Origin: DTKY01 sp037440765 | Lineage (GTDB): Bacteria; Acidobacteriota; Terriglobia; Bryobacterales; Bryobacteraceae | DNA: 26,815 nucleotides | Direction: 5' to 3' | Assembly (NCBI GenBank): GCA_037440765.1 | Contig: JBBITL010000060.1 | Span: 1-26,815 of the forward strand | Shown: positions 16,110-23,292 of the stretch, one piece after another | How positions within the stretch are numbered: the stretch's first letter is position 1 | How the letters are laid out: each line of letters begins with the position of its first letter | Translations under genes and position numbers: made by a program | The notes under the pieces: generated by a model | The model's input: the letters and a program-made list of their open reading frames with translations, nothing else | Told to the model about the DNA's origin: nothing | The model's database searches: none

Positions 16110-18137
16110 CTACCTGCGCGGTCCGCCCGGCGGCGACGGGTCGGGTTTGGCCTGGAAGCAGGCGGACATGGGACGCGCCGCGGCGTCAAACTGCGTCATG
16201 GGCTGGAGACCCGCGATGAGTCCGATGGTGCGCAGCATCGAGGCGGTGTTGTAGGACGTGCTGTCCACCATGCCCCGCTTCACGTAAGGCGAAACGACCA
16301 GGGCGGGAGCGCGATGCGGGTCCACATGGTCGGCGCCGCCGCCGGTGTGCGCGACGGTCATGAAGATCGCCGTCCGCGGCCAGAAGCGGCTCCTGGCAAG
16401 ACCGGCCACCAGCGCGCCTAAAGCGCGATCGTTGTCTGAGGCGGCGCCGCTTGTGAACCTCACGAAGACCAGCCGCGGCATATCGCCGGACTTCTCGAAG
16501 CGCGCCAGGTCGTTCAGGAAGGCCGCCGCCTGCCCGGCGCTCGGACGGTTGGAGGAGTAGACAGCGAAGGGAATCTCGGCCGCCCGGGCGTTGGTCCAGA
16601 GGTAGCCGGCCGGAGGGGTCGCCGCGGGTTCGGTCTCATCGAAGATGTTCCAGCGGCGCCGGCCGGCGGCGCTGCCCGGCCAGAGTCTGCGCACATAATC
16701 GGGAGCGATGGCGGCCACCGACCAATTGTAGCCGTCCTCCAGCGCTTCGCCGATCACACGGAAGTTGTCCACCAGGACGAACTCGCGCGCCAGCGCGCGC
16801 AAGTTCGGCGTTGCTTCCTCCCCGTAGCGGACAAGCGACCGGTCGCCCTTGCCCTTCGGAAGATCCCCGAACACCTGGTCGTAGGTCCAGCCCTGGTCGG
16901 CCAGGACGTACACGACATGCTGGATGGGAGTCGGATCGGCGGGCCATGAAGGAACCGGATTGCCTTCTCCCGTGCCGGCGTTCTCAAGCCTCCTGTCGCT
17001 GTAAGGGCTGTTTTCGCGCACCACCCTGGTGTAGCCGGCCAGGGCGTCAGGGCCGGGAGATTCAACGAACCGCGCCGACCCGCCGGCGGCCAGTATGGCG
17101 AGCCACCCGTCCGGCAGCACACGGGCCGCGGTGGGATACGGGCCAGCCGGAATGTAGCCCAGGACCGTGCTCCTGTTCTCGGAGACGTCCACCACGGCCA
17201 CGGCGTTCTCGTCGGAGCAGGCCACGTAGAGACGGCGCTCGGCCGCGCTGTAAGCCAGGGCGCTTGGCGTCATGCCGGCGGGCTGCAACGGCCACATGGC
17301 CAGGTTGATAGACTCGGCCGGGCGTATATCGCCCGCCTCAGTCACCCCAAGGACGCGCACGCTGTTGGTGTTGGACACTGTAACGAAGATCCGCGACACG
17401 TAAGGGCTGGTTTCGCCCTCCAGCCCGGGTTTCGGTCTGCCAGGCACCCAGATCATATCGGTGGGATGCGCGGCCAGCAAATACCTGCGGACCAGCTTGC
17501 CGGTATCGGTTTCGTGCTGCAACACCATGCCGTCGGCCCAGGCCGAAACGAAAAACCACCTGCCGCCGGGGTGGAACATGATGCGATAGGGCCGGCGGCC
17601 GGTCTTGAAGCGGTCGATCACCCTGCCGGACTGCGGATTGATCACGGCCACCGAGTTCTGGTACAACTCGACCGCATACAGCAGCCGGCCGTCCGGAGAG
17701 AAGGCGACATCCCCCACAAAGTCGCGGCTGGTCCTCCTGGCCGGCTCGGCTACCGGGAAAGACCGCTCGGGGGTCAGCCTGGCGCCGTCGAAGACGTACT
17801 CCCGCACTGCCGCTTCGGCCCCGCCCCCCACGTAGACCCGGTCGCCCTTCGGGGAGAAGGCCAGGCCGAGCCAGGCGTCCGGGCCGGCGGGCGTGCGGCT
17901 CAGAACCCGCCGTCCTGCCGTGTCGATCACCGCAATCGACGGAGGGTCGAACCCCGAGCTGAGCACAAGCATCCGTCTTCCATCGGGAGACAGGACCGCG
18001 GAGAGAGGCAGCGGGCCCACCTCCGCTTCCTGGCCGGCGGGGCTGGCCCGCCAGCCGTTCGGAAGGTAGACGGGAGCGGTCTGCGAGAGCAGCAGCGCGA
18101 CGAAGATGAAGGCGCAACCCGCGGTGCGCCGCCTCAT
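16110..18137 (-). CDS. YVTN beta-propeller / phosphoesterase-family fusion, active site altered
   Basis: A 675-residue exported protein whose ATG overlaps the nadE stop by four bases. After a signal peptide (MRRRTAGCAFIFVALLLSQTAP) comes a seven-bladed YVTN-type propeller (about 40-385), with blades such as VAFSPDGRLLYAVELYQNSVAVINPQSGRVI. A phosphoesterase/alkaline-phosphatase-fold domain follows (about 400-660): TYDQVFGDLPKGKGD, DNFRVIGEALEDGYNWSVAAIAPDYV, and APALVVSPYVKRGMVDSTSYNTASMLRT. The overall match to the phospholipase-C-like family is good. However, the usual ENRTYD metal/nucleophile box reads QGWTYD here, and the acidic box before DHVD reads AHTGGGA. It may be a binding protein rather than an enzyme. 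It has no evident link to NAD metabolism. Confidence 0.85.
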   Translation of the reverse strand: MRRRTAGCAFIFVALLLSQTAPVYLPNGWRASPAGQEAEVGPLPLSAVLSPDGRRMLVLSSGFDPPSIAVIDTAGRRVLSRTPAGPDAWLGLAFSPKGDRVYVGGGAEAAVREYVFDGARLTPERSFPVAEPARRTSRDFVGDVAFSPDGRLLYAVELYQNSVAVINPQSGRVIDRFKTGRRPYRIMFHPGGRWFFVSAWADGMVLQHETDTGKLVRRYLLAAHPTDMIWVPGRPKPGLEGETSPYVSRIFVTVSNTNSVRVLGVTEAGDIRPAESINLAMWPLQPAGMTPSALAYSAAERRLYVACSDENAVAVVDVSENRSTVLGYIPAGPYPTAARVLPDGWLAILAAGGSARFVESPGPDALAGYTRVVRENSPYSDRRLENAGTGEGNPVPSWPADPTPIQHVVYVLADQGWTYDQVFGDLPKGKGDRSLVRYGEEATPNLRALAREFVLVDNFRVIGEALEDGYNWSVAAIAPDYVRRLWPGSAAGRRRWNIFDETEPAATPPAGYLWTNARAAEIPFAVYSSNRPSAGQAAAFLNDLARFEKSGDMPRLVFVRFTSGAASDNDRALGALVAGLARSRFWPRTAIFMTVAHTGGGADHVDPHRAPALVVSPYVKRGMVDSTSYNTASMLRTIGLIAGLQPMTQFDAAARPMSACFQAKPDPSPPGGPRR

Positions 18138-19783
18138 TCGAAAAACCTCTGGGCGATCGGGAACCGGCGGCCGATGCCGAACGCCTTGCTGGTGACCTTC
18201 AAACCCGGCGCGGCCTGCTGGCGCTTGTACTCGTTGCGGTCCACTTTGTTCACGATGTCGCGGACCAGGCTCAGGGGCACGCCTTGTCCGGCGGCGATCT
18301 CGGCAGGGCTGAGGTTCTCCTCGACATAGGCGCGAAGAATCGCGTCAAGGACCTCGTAGCTTGGCAGCGAGTCGGTGTCCTTCTGGTTGGGACGCAACTC
18401 GGCCGACGGCGGCTTGGTGAACACGCTCTCCGGTATGGCTCCCGGATGCCGGCGGTTGGCCACGCGGGCCAGTTCATACACCAGGGTCTTGGGCACGTCG
18501 CTGATTACCGCCAGCCCTCCGATCATGTCGCCGTAAAGCGTGCAGTAACCAACCGCCAGTTCGCTCTTGTTGCCGGTGGTCAGCACCAGCGCGCCCCACT
18601 TGTTCGAGAGCGCCATGAGCGTGACCCCTCGCAGGCGGGCTTGCAGGTTCTCCTCGGTCACATCCTGGGGAGCGCCGGCAAACAGCGGCTCCAGGCTCGC
18701 CAGGAACACCTGATAGGCTTTGTCTATCGGGATCACCTCGAAACGAATTCCGAGATTCCCGGCCATCGCGCGGGCGTCGGCGAGGCTGGCATCCGAAGAG
18801 TAGGGGCCAGGCATGGCAACGCCCACCACGTTCTCCGCACCGACGGCGTCGGCGGCGATGACGGCGGCCAGCGACGAGTCGATTCCGCCGCTCATCCCCA
18901 GCAGCACCCTGCTGAAGCCGCACTTGCGGATGTAGTCCCGCGTGCCCAGCACCAGCGCCTCGTAGGCGGCCTCGCGCTCGTCGGCCAGGTTCTCGCGCAT
19001 GTCTCCGGCGCCGCCGTCCACGTCCACGCATACCAGGTCCTCGGCAAACGACGCAGCCGACGCTATCACGCGGGCTTGCGCGTCCATGGCGAAGCTGGAG
19101 CCGTCGAACACCAGCTGGTCGTTGCCGCCTACCTGGTTGACGTACACCAGAGGCCGGCGGTGGCGGCGGACCGAAGCAGCGAATATCCCGCGGCGCAAGG
19201 CGCGCTTCCCCATGTAATAGGGAGAGGCGTTGATGCTGACCAGCAGTTGCGCACCCTGCGCGGCCAGTTCGTCCACCGGATCACGCCGGTAGAGGCGGCG
19301 CTCCCAGTATTGCTTGTCGTTCCAGGAGTCTTCGCAGATGGTGAGCGCCACCCTCATTCCGCGGATCTCGCACAGCGATTGCTGCTCGGCGGGCAGGAAG
19401 TAGCGGGCCTCGTCAAACACGTCATAGGTCGGCAACAGCATCTTGTTCTGCCGGAACAGCACCTTGCCGCCGTCCACGACGGCCGCGCTGTTGGTCGCCG
19501 CCTTGCCGGCCGGCGCGGCCGAGCGGCCCACGTAGCCGCAGACCAGGGCCGGACCAATCCCCGCCGACTCCCTGGCCAGCCTCTGTAGCTGCTCCTCGGT
19601 CCGCTCCAGGAGGCTGGCCTTCTCGACCAGGTCGCGGGGCGGATAGCCGATGAGGCTCAGTTCGGGGAAGACGACTAGGCCGGCGCCGGCGGCCGCGCCG
19701 CGCCGCGCGGCCTCCAGCATCAGTTCCAGGTTTCCTTCCAGGTCTCCAACGGTGGTGTTGATCTGAGCTAGCGCGATGCGCAT
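18134..19783 (-). CDS. nadE: Glutamine-dependent NAD+ synthase
   Basis: A 549-residue two-domain enzyme that amidates nicotinic acid adenine dinucleotide to NAD+, with ammonia from glutamine. The nitrilase-type glutaminase domain (1-260) shows VVFPELSLIGYPPRDLVEK (Glu41), the lysine segment FRQNKMLLPTYDVFDE (about 110) and the cysteine box LTICEDSWND (about 150). The synthetase domain has the ATP-pyrophosphatase loop LLGMSGGIDSSLAAVIA (about 293-309), TGNKSELAVGYCTLYGDM and the C-terminal PPSAELRPNQKDTDSLPSYEVLD. All key residues are present. A TACAAT box lies 12 bases before the ATG (complement of 19796-19801), without a good -35. nadA is 42 bases upstream on the same strand. Confidence 0.97.
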   Translation of the reverse strand: MRIALAQINTTVGDLEGNLELMLEAARRGAAAGAGLVVFPELSLIGYPPRDLVEKASLLERTEEQLQRLARESAGIGPALVCGYVGRSAAPAGKAATNSAAVVDGGKVLFRQNKMLLPTYDVFDEARYFLPAEQQSLCEIRGMRVALTICEDSWNDKQYWERRLYRRDPVDELAAQGAQLLVSINASPYYMGKRALRRGIFAASVRRHRRPLVYVNQVGGNDQLVFDGSSFAMDAQARVIASAASFAEDLVCVDVDGGAGDMRENLADEREAAYEALVLGTRDYIRKCGFSRVLLGMSGGIDSSLAAVIAADAVGAENVVGVAMPGPYSSDASLADARAMAGNLGIRFEVIPIDKAYQVFLASLEPLFAGAPQDVTEENLQARLRGVTLMALSNKWGALVLTTGNKSELAVGYCTLYGDMIGGLAVISDVPKTLVYELARVANRRHPGAIPESVFTKPPSAELRPNQKDTDSLPSYEVLDAILRAYVEENLSPAEIAAGQGVPLSLVRDIVNKVDRNEYKRQQAAPGLKVTSKAFGIGRRFPIAQRFFE

Positions 19784-19825
19784 GCGAGACTTCTTATTGT
19801 ACGGCGATCCGGCGCGCCTCGCCCC

Positions 19826-20755
19826 TCACCTGACCGCGAGCATGCGCTCCAGCGGCGCCAGGGCGCGGCGCGCGGTTTCGGCGGGCACCTCGACTCGGGG
19901 CTTGAGGTCGCGGAGGCAGTCGCGCAGCTTCTCGAGCGTGTTCTTCTTCATGAAATGGCACTCGCTGCAATTACACTCCTCGTTGGGAACGAAGTGGAAG
20001 CGCTTGCCGGGCGCCAGCTTGTGGAGCGAATGCGAAACGCCGCTCTCGGTCATGACGATGAACTCGTCGGCCTCGCTCTTCACGCAATGCTCGATGATGG
20101 CCGAGGTCGAGCCCACGAAACCGGCCATCGCCAGCACCTCTTCGGGACATTCGGGGTGCGCGGCGACCTTCGCTACGGGGTGCGCTTCGAGGGCCTCGGC
20201 CAGACGGCGCGCGGCAAAGGTGGCGTGGACGATGCAGGTCCCCTGCCACACCTTGATGTTCTCGCGGCCACTCTGCCGCTTGACGTAGTTGCCGAGGTTG
20301 CGGTCAGGCAGAAACAGAATCGTCTTGTCCGGCGGGACCGAGTTGACCACCTGGACCGCGTTTCGAGACGTGCACAGGATGTCGCTCTCGGCCTTCACTT
20401 CGACCGAGGTGTTGATGTAGCTGACGATGACGTGGTCCGGATGCAGCTTCCTGTAGGCCCTCAGCTGGTCCGCGGTGCAGGCGTCCACCAGGCTGCAACC
20501 AGCCTCCGGGTCAGGGACCACGACTATCCGCTCCGGGTTCAGGACCTTGGCCGTTTCGGCCATGAACCTGACGCCGCAGAAAACGATCACGTCGCCCTGG
20601 AAGTCGCGCGCTTTGCGGGCCAGTTCCAGGCTGTCTCCTATGGCGTCGGCCAATTCCTGGATCTCGGACTCCTGGTAGTGGTGCGCCAGAAGGATGGCGC
20701 GCCGCTCGCGCTTCAGATCGAGGATTTCCTCCGTCAGGGTCCGCGCCGCCAGCAT
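19826..20755 (-). CDS. nadA: Quinolinate synthase A
   Basis: A 309-residue [4Fe-4S] enzyme that condenses iminoaspartate with dihydroxyacetone phosphate to quinolinate, the entry to de novo NAD synthesis. Motifs include AILLAHHYQESEIQELAD, VIVFCGVRFMAETAKVLNP, the DPEAGCSLVDAC box (Cys87), WQGTCIVHATF (Cys174) and ECNCSEC (Cys261 and neighbours). The 87-residue spacing between the three cluster cysteines fits known NadA proteins. GGNPxx-type alternatives were not seen. It is followed by nadE, but nadB and nadC are not in the window, so the pathway is split in this genome. Confidence 0.97.
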   Translation of the reverse strand: MLAARTLTEEILDLKRERRAILLAHHYQESEIQELADAIGDSLELARKARDFQGDVIVFCGVRFMAETAKVLNPERIVVVPDPEAGCSLVDACTADQLRAYRKLHPDHVIVSYINTSVEVKAESDILCTSRNAVQVVNSVPPDKTILFLPDRNLGNYVKRQSGRENIKVWQGTCIVHATFAARRLAEALEAHPVAKVAAHPECPEEVLAMAGFVGSTSAIIEHCVKSEADEFIVMTESGVSHSLHKLAPGKRFHFVPNEECNCSECHFMKKNTLEKLRDCLRDLKPRVEVPAETARRALAPLERMLAVR

Positions 20756-20777
20756 GGAACAAAACCTATCTGGTTCC
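20756..20777. promoter_or_regulatory. Dyad directly before nadA
   Basis: GGAAC (20756-20760) and GTTCC (20773-20777) form a 22-bp inverted repeat touching the nadA start codon, and a nested AACC/GGTT pair lies inside. It may be an operator for a NAD-responsive repressor, but I cannot match it to a known NadQ, NrtR or NiaR site and no strong promoter is visible around it. Confidence 0.3.
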
Positions 20778-20824
20778 AGTCTAACAGCTAGCGGGCCGAG
20801 GACGATTCCGTTCCCGCGCGCGAA

Positions 20825-21295
20825 TCAGGGCTGCACAGGGCGGCGCGGCTTGGGAGCGGCCGGTGCGGGAGGCGCAGGGTCCAGGCCCAGGCGCTGCTGC
20901 CGGCGCTGCTCGAGAAGTTGTCCGGTGCGTCTGCGGACCCGCTCCCATTGCTCCGGCGTGAGCACCGTGCGCATTCTCAGCGCCATCAGCGATACGGTCC
21001 GCATCAACTCGCCGCGCGCCGCCACCACCCGGTCGATGGCATCGCGGGTTTTGGCTTCATTCACCTGGTCATCGTTCATCAGGTCCTGAAGGTTGGCTTC
21101 CGCCTTGCGCACGGCCGTCTGCTGATCCAGCAGCCGGTCGCGGAACTCGCGCTGCGCGGCGCGGACTTCCTTCTCCTGCTGCGGGCTCAGGTTCAGCGTC
21201 CGCGCAATGGGGCGATCCCACCAGTTGAAGTCCTGGGGCTCCTGGGCTGCGGCCGCCGCAGCCGCCAGAAGCATCATCACGATCAGCCGTTTCAT
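20825..21295 (-). CDS. Spy/CpxP-like periplasmic protein
   Basis: A 156-residue exported helical protein. The ATG at 21295 overlaps the anti-sigma stop (ATGA) and gives a signal peptide (MKRLIVMMLLAAAAAAAQE). The rest is all-helical, with two LTxxQ-type turns, LNLSPQQEKEVRAAQREF (about 35-52) and VLTPEQWERVRRR (about 117-129), the arrangement of the Spy/CpxP/ZraP/CnrX superfamily of periplasmic chaperones and metal sensors. The C-terminus is proline-rich. No histidine or cysteine metal cluster is seen, so folding or envelope-stress sensing is more likely than metal sensing. It probably feeds into, or is the output of, the sigma/anti-sigma pair upstream. Confidence 0.8.
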   Translation of the reverse strand: MKRLIVMMLLAAAAAAAQEPQDFNWWDRPIARTLNLSPQQEKEVRAAQREFRDRLLDQQTAVRKAEANLQDLMNDDQVNEAKTRDAIDRVVAARGELMRTVSLMALRMRTVLTPEQWERVRRRTGQLLEQRRQQRLGLDPAPPAPAAPKPRRPVQP

Positions 21296-21711
21296 CGTTC
21301 CACCTCGAAAATCGCGTGTACCGGCAGGATGGCCATCGGTTCCTCGCCCTGGACCAGCGAGTAGACCTCGGCGTACAACTCGGCGTCCGATATATCCGGC
21401 CAGCGCGCCTGCTCCGCGCGATGCAGCGTCACCGCCAGCACCACCACGGCCGCCGCAGCGGCCGCCGCCGGCGCCAGCCATAACCACGCCCGCCGCCCGG
21501 AGCCCCGCTCCAGGCGGCCGCGGATGGCATGCCGCTGGCCGGCGAGAAACTCGTCGGATGCGGGTGACGGCTCACGCACACACGCCCGTGAGGCCTCCAG
21601 AGCGCGCCAGCGGGCGGCGCACTCCCGGCATCGCTCCAGGTGCCCGTCGTCGGGCCCAAGTCCGTAGAGCCGGTCGATCAGTTGATCGTCGGTCCAGTGT
21701 GTGTTACTCAT
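21292..21711 (-). CDS. Zinc-finger (ZAS) anti-sigma factor
   Basis: A 139-residue membrane protein that should hold the ECF sigma factor inactive. The cytoplasmic N-terminus has the ZAS-type H-x3-C-x2-C motif in HLERCRECAARW (about 24-35), preceded by the DDQLIDRLYGL helix. One transmembrane helix follows (about 75-96, alanine-rich, WLWLAPAAAAAAAVVVLAV), then a short periplasmic part of about 40 residues. The ATG overlaps the sigma gene stop by four bases, fixing a 1:1 coupled arrangement. The short outer domain makes direct sensing unlikely, so the Spy-like neighbour may be the sensor. Confidence 0.88.
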   Translation of the reverse strand: MSNTHWTDDQLIDRLYGLGPDDGHLERCRECAARWRALEASRACVREPSPASDEFLAGQRHAIRGRLERGSGRRAWLWLAPAAAAAAAVVVLAVTLHRAEQARWPDISDAELYAEVYSLVQGEEPMAILPVHAIFEVER

Positions 21712-22322
21712 CGGCCCCCCTCCCTCGCCCCGCTCACTCTTGCCGGGGCCGTGTACAAATCCCTCAGTTCGTTGCGCAACTTCGCCAGCGCGCGGGCCAG
21801 ATGCGCCTTGACGGTCCCCACATCCAGTCCCAACAGCCGGGCGATTTCATCGAGGCTGAGATCCTCGTAGTGCTTCAGCACGAAGACCGAGCGCTGGCGC
21901 TCGGACAGGCGTCGCAAGGCGTCCGCCAGCCTGGCGGCGATCTGGCCCGCGAAGAGCGTCTGCTCGGCGCTGGGTGACGCATCCAGCGCGCTCCGCAGCA
22001 GGGCCTCTTCTCCTTCGACCCTGCACTTCCGCCAGAAGGTCCAGCGGCGGGAACGCAGCCGGTCCAGGCAGGTATTCACCGCCACCCTGGTCAGCCACGC
22101 GGCGGGCTCCTCCAACCGGGCCGGCTTCCCGGCGCCGAGGGCACGGAACACCTTGAGAAACACCTCCTGCGTGGCGGTGTCGGCCTCGTCGGTCTCCCCC
22201 AGCAACCGGTAGCAGAGCTGAAATACCCGCCGCTGCTCGGTCCTCATCCACGCATCGAAGTCGGCCGGGTGCGGGTATGCGCGCTGGACCTGCTCGGACG
22301 GCCACTTCATCACGCCAATCAT
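21708..22322 (-). CDS. ECF-family RNA polymerase sigma factor
   Basis: A 204-residue sigma-70 family protein with only regions 2 and 4. Region 2 (about 20-90) has RVFQLCYRLLGETDEADTATQEVFLKVFRAL and WLTRVAVNTCLDRLRSRR. Region 4 (about 133-185) has LSERQRSVFVLKHYEDLSLDEIARLLGLDVGTVKAHLARALAKLR with a clear helix-turn-helix. ATG at 22322 is used; a second ATG at 22310 is possible. It is first in an operon with its anti-sigma factor and a periplasmic protein. A candidate ECF-type promoter stands just upstream, so it probably drives its own operon. Confidence 0.94.
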   Translation of the reverse strand: MIGVMKWPSEQVQRAYPHPADFDAWMRTEQRRVFQLCYRLLGETDEADTATQEVFLKVFRALGAGKPARLEEPAAWLTRVAVNTCLDRLRSRRWTFWRKCRVEGEEALLRSALDASPSAEQTLFAGQIAARLADALRRLSERQRSVFVLKHYEDLSLDEIARLLGLDVGTVKAHLARALAKLRNELRDLYTAPARVSGAREGGR

Positions 22323-22335
22323 ACCTACCCATACT

Positions 22336-22362
22336 GACGGAGCCCGGCCGTCACGGTTTACA
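22336..22362 (-). promoter_or_regulatory. Candidate ECF-type autoregulatory promoter
   Basis: Reading leftward, TGTAAACC (complement of 22355-22362) is followed by 15 bases and CGTC (complement of 22336-22339). An AAC-containing -35 and a CGTC -10 at this spacing are the usual pattern for ECF sigma factors. It gives a leader of about 5-10 bases for the sigma gene. The same stretch lies in the divergent gap to the TSUP gene. The assignment is by pattern only. Confidence 0.35.
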
Positions 22363-22396
22363 GGCTGGCCATTGATTCTGCTAGACTTTTTGCGTC

Positions 22397-22759
22397 ATGA
22401 CGACTCTGGTGCTGTTGCTGATCGGGCTGGGGGCCGGCGTGTGCGCCGGGATGTTCGGAATCGGGGGCGGCCTCGTCATCGTGCCGGCGCTGATATTCCT
22501 GCTGAAGCTGAAGGAACTGGAGGCCATCGGCACCAGCCTGGCGGCGCTCATCCCTCCGGTCGGGCTGCTTGGCGCCGCCGAGTACTTCCGCACCGGCAAC
22601 ATGAACCTGCGCTACGCCGCGCTGGTGGCGGTGGGCCTCTTTGTGGGAGCGTATTTCGGCGCGAAGATCATGATCGCGCTGCCTCCGGGCGTGGTCCGGA
22701 GGGTGTACGGGGTTTTTCTGCTCATCGTCGCCTCCCGGATGCTGTTCACGGCGAAGTAG
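22397..22759 (+). CDS. TauE/SafE (TSUP) family permease, half-size
   Basis: A 120-residue inner-membrane protein of the sulfite-exporter/TSUP family. Four hydrophobic helices are visible. The signature GAGVCAGMFGIGGGLVIVPAL (about 12-32) is followed by IGTSLAALIPPVGLLGAAEYFRTGNMNLRYAA, GLFVGAYFGAKIMIALPPGVVRRVYGVFLL. Typical members are about 250 residues with two such repeats; this one has a single repeat and a normal stop codon, so it presumably works as a dimer. No ribosome site is seen before the ATG. It ends 4 bases from the convergent neighbour. The substrate (a sulfur compound or organic acid) is unknown. Confidence 0.88.
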   Translation: MTTLVLLLIGLGAGVCAGMFGIGGGLVIVPALIFLLKLKELEAIGTSLAALIPPVGLLGAAEYFRTGNMNLRYAALVAVGLFVGAYFGAKIMIALPPGVVRRVYGVFLLIVASRMLFTAK

Positions 22760-22763
22760 CCTC

Positions 22764-23201
22764 TCACCGCAGGAGCCTGCGGCGGCCGGCGGGAGGGGCG
22801 ATGGGGGCCGGTGCCGCCGGAGGATCGGCTGCTTTCTGGTAAGGGAGTTCCCGCTCGATCCATTGCGACAAGGGGATGTTGCGGAAACAGACGCGTTCCT
22901 GTAGCACGAGGCACTTGCGGTGTTCGCTCGGCGTGTCGATCTCGCGCAGGTAGTGCCGCTCCTCAATTCTCACGTCGGCGAGGAATTCGTCGAACGCCTT
23001 GCGCCGGGCGTCGGCTTCGGCCGCCCGCACGCGATCCTCTATTCCCTTCTGTTGCTGGACCAGCCGCTCCTGGGCGCCGGCCAGCGTCTCGCGATGGCGG
23101 GACAACTGCGTCTCCATGCGCGCCTGAGCGACTATGAAGGACAGCACGCCGGAGCCCAGAGCGGCGACGAAAGGCAGGGCGATCCACATCACATCCGGCA
23201 T
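22764..23201 (-). CDS. Single-TM coiled-coil hypothetical protein
   Basis: A 145-residue protein of unknown function. One N-terminal membrane helix (about 5-25, MWIALPFVAALGSGVLSFIVAQ) is followed by a long charged helix likely to be a coiled coil (about 28-80, METQLSRHRETLAGAQERLVQQ, then AAEADARRKAFDEFLADVRIEERHYLRE). A short conserved-looking part follows with KCLVLQERVCFRNIPLSQWIERELP, then a proline-rich basic tail. Two cysteines (in KCLVL and VCFRN) could matter. A weak promoter, TTGGCA and TTATCC with 18 bases between (complement of 23216-23245), lies upstream. It appears to be a single-gene unit. Confidence 0.75.
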   Translation of the reverse strand: MPDVMWIALPFVAALGSGVLSFIVAQARMETQLSRHRETLAGAQERLVQQQKGIEDRVRAAEADARRKAFDEFLADVRIEERHYLREIDTPSEHRKCLVLQERVCFRNIPLSQWIERELPYQKAADPPAAPAPIAPPAGRRRLLR

Positions 23202-23292
23202 AGCGCGGTCCTATCGGATAATCGGGCGTGGGCCGGGCTTGCCAAACGGTCTCAGTAGCAAGACGCGGCCTTCTAGGGCGAACGACCCAGGT

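Noticed and set aside
14828..16219. A 463-codon + strand frame opposite GH57
   Set aside because: GH57 has all catalytic motifs on the minus strand; the other frame is a codon-bias shadow.
18284..19588. A 434-codon + strand frame opposite nadE
   Set aside because: nadE is complete and unambiguous on the minus strand.
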